Of a stretch of 64,000 bases of DNA, positions 63,087 through 64,000 are shown piece by piece. The notes below the pieces were generated by a model. That model had not been told where the DNA came from. It did not search any database and saw only the letters and a list, made by a program, of their open reading frames with translations. Each line of letters opens with the position of its first letter. Within the stretch, counting starts at the first letter, position 1. Both the position numbers and the translations under genes were made by a program. Location: NCBI GenBank assembly GCA_001404055.1, contig CXTY01000005.1:1-64000 (forward strand). The letters are read 5' to 3'. This DNA is from Roseibium album. Lineage in GTDB: Bacteria; Pseudomonadota; Alphaproteobacteria; Rhizobiales; Stappiaceae.

Positions 63087-64000
63087 ATGAACGCGTCAAA
63101 TTCGATCCTGACCCTTTTTCAACCCGAAGAAATTCGGCGGAAGGCTCATGATGTTCTAGAAAGGGCAGTCGATGGAGAGCTGTTCCATGTGGACGTCGAT
63201 CTATCCAAAATGGACGGGGTTTTGTTGAAGGTGCTTGAGGTCACAAAGGGAAACTATCCTGACTTCCAGATTCCACCCCATGGTGTCTGGCGCGACTTCG
63301 AAGCAGGTGATTTTGATCGTTGGGGTGCACTGGCAAGTGCTCGGGGCTTTGAAAGCGCCGAGGACATGCTGGTGGCAGCCGCTGATCTGGCAGTAATTGC
63401 TGCTTACATGAAAACCAGGCATCCAGAGAACTGGGTGTTCGAAGACCGGATGACAACAACGCAAGCTGGGGGACCTCAGGCGTCGGCCCTGGCAGCGTTT
63501 CACATGTTCGCTTCCGGTTCATTTTCAAGTGACATGTCAGACCCATACCGGGTGGACGCCGAAACGCTGATCCGAATGGATATGGGTGAACTTGCAGACG
63601 CGCTTCAGTGGGATCGGCAACACGATGCCGGGATGCTTGAAGATATGCAGCGTCACCTCAAGCGCCTCGGGGAAGCTCTCGCCCTGCGCCCGGACCTGTT
63701 TTCTGAAGGGGATGTTACCCGTCCAGGTCTTCTGGCAACACGTTTGGCAAAACAAAGCAGCACCGCAGTCGATGCCGGGATTGCACTTGATAGATTTCTT
63801 GAAGCATTGGCACCGGTCTGGGAAGGCGGCGCTGTTTCAGGTGAGATTGCGCTTGGTGACTGCTTCGCCCATTCGCAATTTTCCGAGGCTGATCTGGAGC
63901 CGTTCGTTCCGTTCCATTTGGCAGCCCAGGAAATCGTCTATTCTCTGGTTGAACCATTCGCCTGGGCCGGATGGGCCGTTTCAGGGCTGGACAATCTATC
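63087..64000 (+). CDS. URC4/Urg3 (DUF1688) uracil-catabolism protein, cut by right edge
   Basis: About 304 codons from the ATG at 63087, open to the right end. It reads MNASNSILTLFQPEEIRRKA and includes LEVTKGNYPDFQIPPHGVWR, DFEAGDFDRW, a conserved ADLAVIAAYMKTRHP helix region and an AWAGWAVSGLDNL stretch. This matches the DUF1688 family (about 400 residues), whose fungal members URC4/urg3 are needed for the uracil-catabolism pathway that starts from UMP; its reaction is unknown. In bacteria it usually sits with a GTP cyclohydrolase II-like gene and uracil phosphoribosyltransferase, which would be expected beyond the edge. The ribosome binding site is weak. Confidence 0.85.
   Translation, partial: MNASNSILTLFQPEEIRRKAHDVLERAVDGELFHVDVDLSKMDGVLLKVLEVTKGNYPDFQIPPHGVWRDFEAGDFDRWGALASARGFESAEDMLVAAADLAVIAAYMKTRHPENWVFEDRMTTTQAGGPQASALAAFHMFASGSFSSDMSDPYRVDAETLIRMDMGELADALQWDRQHDAGMLEDMQRHLKRLGEALALRPDLFSEGDVTRPGLLATRLAKQSSTAVDAGIALDRFLEALAPVWEGGAVSGEIALGDCFAHSQFSEADLEPFVPFHLAAQEIVYSLVEPFAWAGWAVSGLDNL

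Noticed and set aside
1-64000. CRISPR arrays, tRNA or rRNA genes, integrases or prophage modules
   Set aside because: No regularly spaced direct repeats, no cloverleaf with a GGTTCGAATCC-type arm, and no phage structural or integrase genes were seen by eye. A tRNAscan or CRISPR finder run would settle it.

Overview
The window looks like chromosomal DNA of an alphaproteobacterium, most likely in or near Stappiaceae (Roseibium/Labrenzia/Stappia). The support is the style and content of the proteins: a PutA lacking the N-terminal DNA-binding domain beside an AsnC-type PutR, a BMP-type nucleoside importer fused to a deo operon, a YnjBCD-like ABC system, a DUF1127-like peptide opposite a LysR gene, and a URC4/DUF1688 gene. 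Genus is an inference from recognition, not from a search. I see no rRNA, tRNA, CRISPR array or prophage. The only clear mobile gene is a transposase cut by the left edge.

Layout. 1-2.4 kb: transposase fragment, a nucleotidyltransferase-like gene and a tandem pair of small secreted four-cysteine proteins. 2.4-6.6 kb: pheS and pheT with an unrelated membrane-protein gene between them. 6.7-9.4 kb: a TIR-type intergenic repeat, a LysR gene opposite a small Arg-rich peptide, a dead tautomerase remnant and phnA. 9.5-21.8 kb: mostly single housekeeping or enzyme genes (lepA, GNAT, mepA, patatin, M42 peptidase, MFS exporter plus esterase, B12-radical SAM, TPR-methyltransferase) and a degenerate cold-shock protein with a long leader. 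22.1-26.3 kb: ytoQ and a TrmH-epimerase-adenylate cyclase operon. 26.4-31.5 kb: TetR with a two-gene RND efflux operon and a clear operator. 31.5-36.9 kb: methyltransferase, chemoreceptor, SDR and a bfd-bfr iron-storage pair. 36.9-40.5 kb: YnjBCD-like importer. 40.6-44.4 kb: putR/putA. 44.8-49.8 kb: mgsA-glk-hrpB and a DUF1194 VWA protein.

50.1-64 kb is the most coherent system: one co-directional nucleoside uptake and catabolism operon. A SorC-type regulator is followed by two paralogous BMP substrate-binding proteins, an ABC ATPase, two permeases, cytidine deaminase, purine nucleoside phosphorylase, deoxyribose-phosphate aldolase, thymidine phosphorylase, phosphopentomutase, adenosine deaminase and the start of a URC4 uracil-catabolism gene. 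Together these would import nucleosides, deaminate them, release bases, and convert (deoxy)ribose-1-phosphate through phosphopentomutase and DeoC into central metabolism. URC4 suggests that released uracil is also consumed.

I did not find a gene set that I can defend as a wholly new system. The best leads are a bacterioferritin lacking its heme-ligand methionine, a cold-shock domain without its RNA-binding aromatics, the secreted four-cysteine pair, the ORF inserted in pheST, and two families of intergenic repeats each seen twice.
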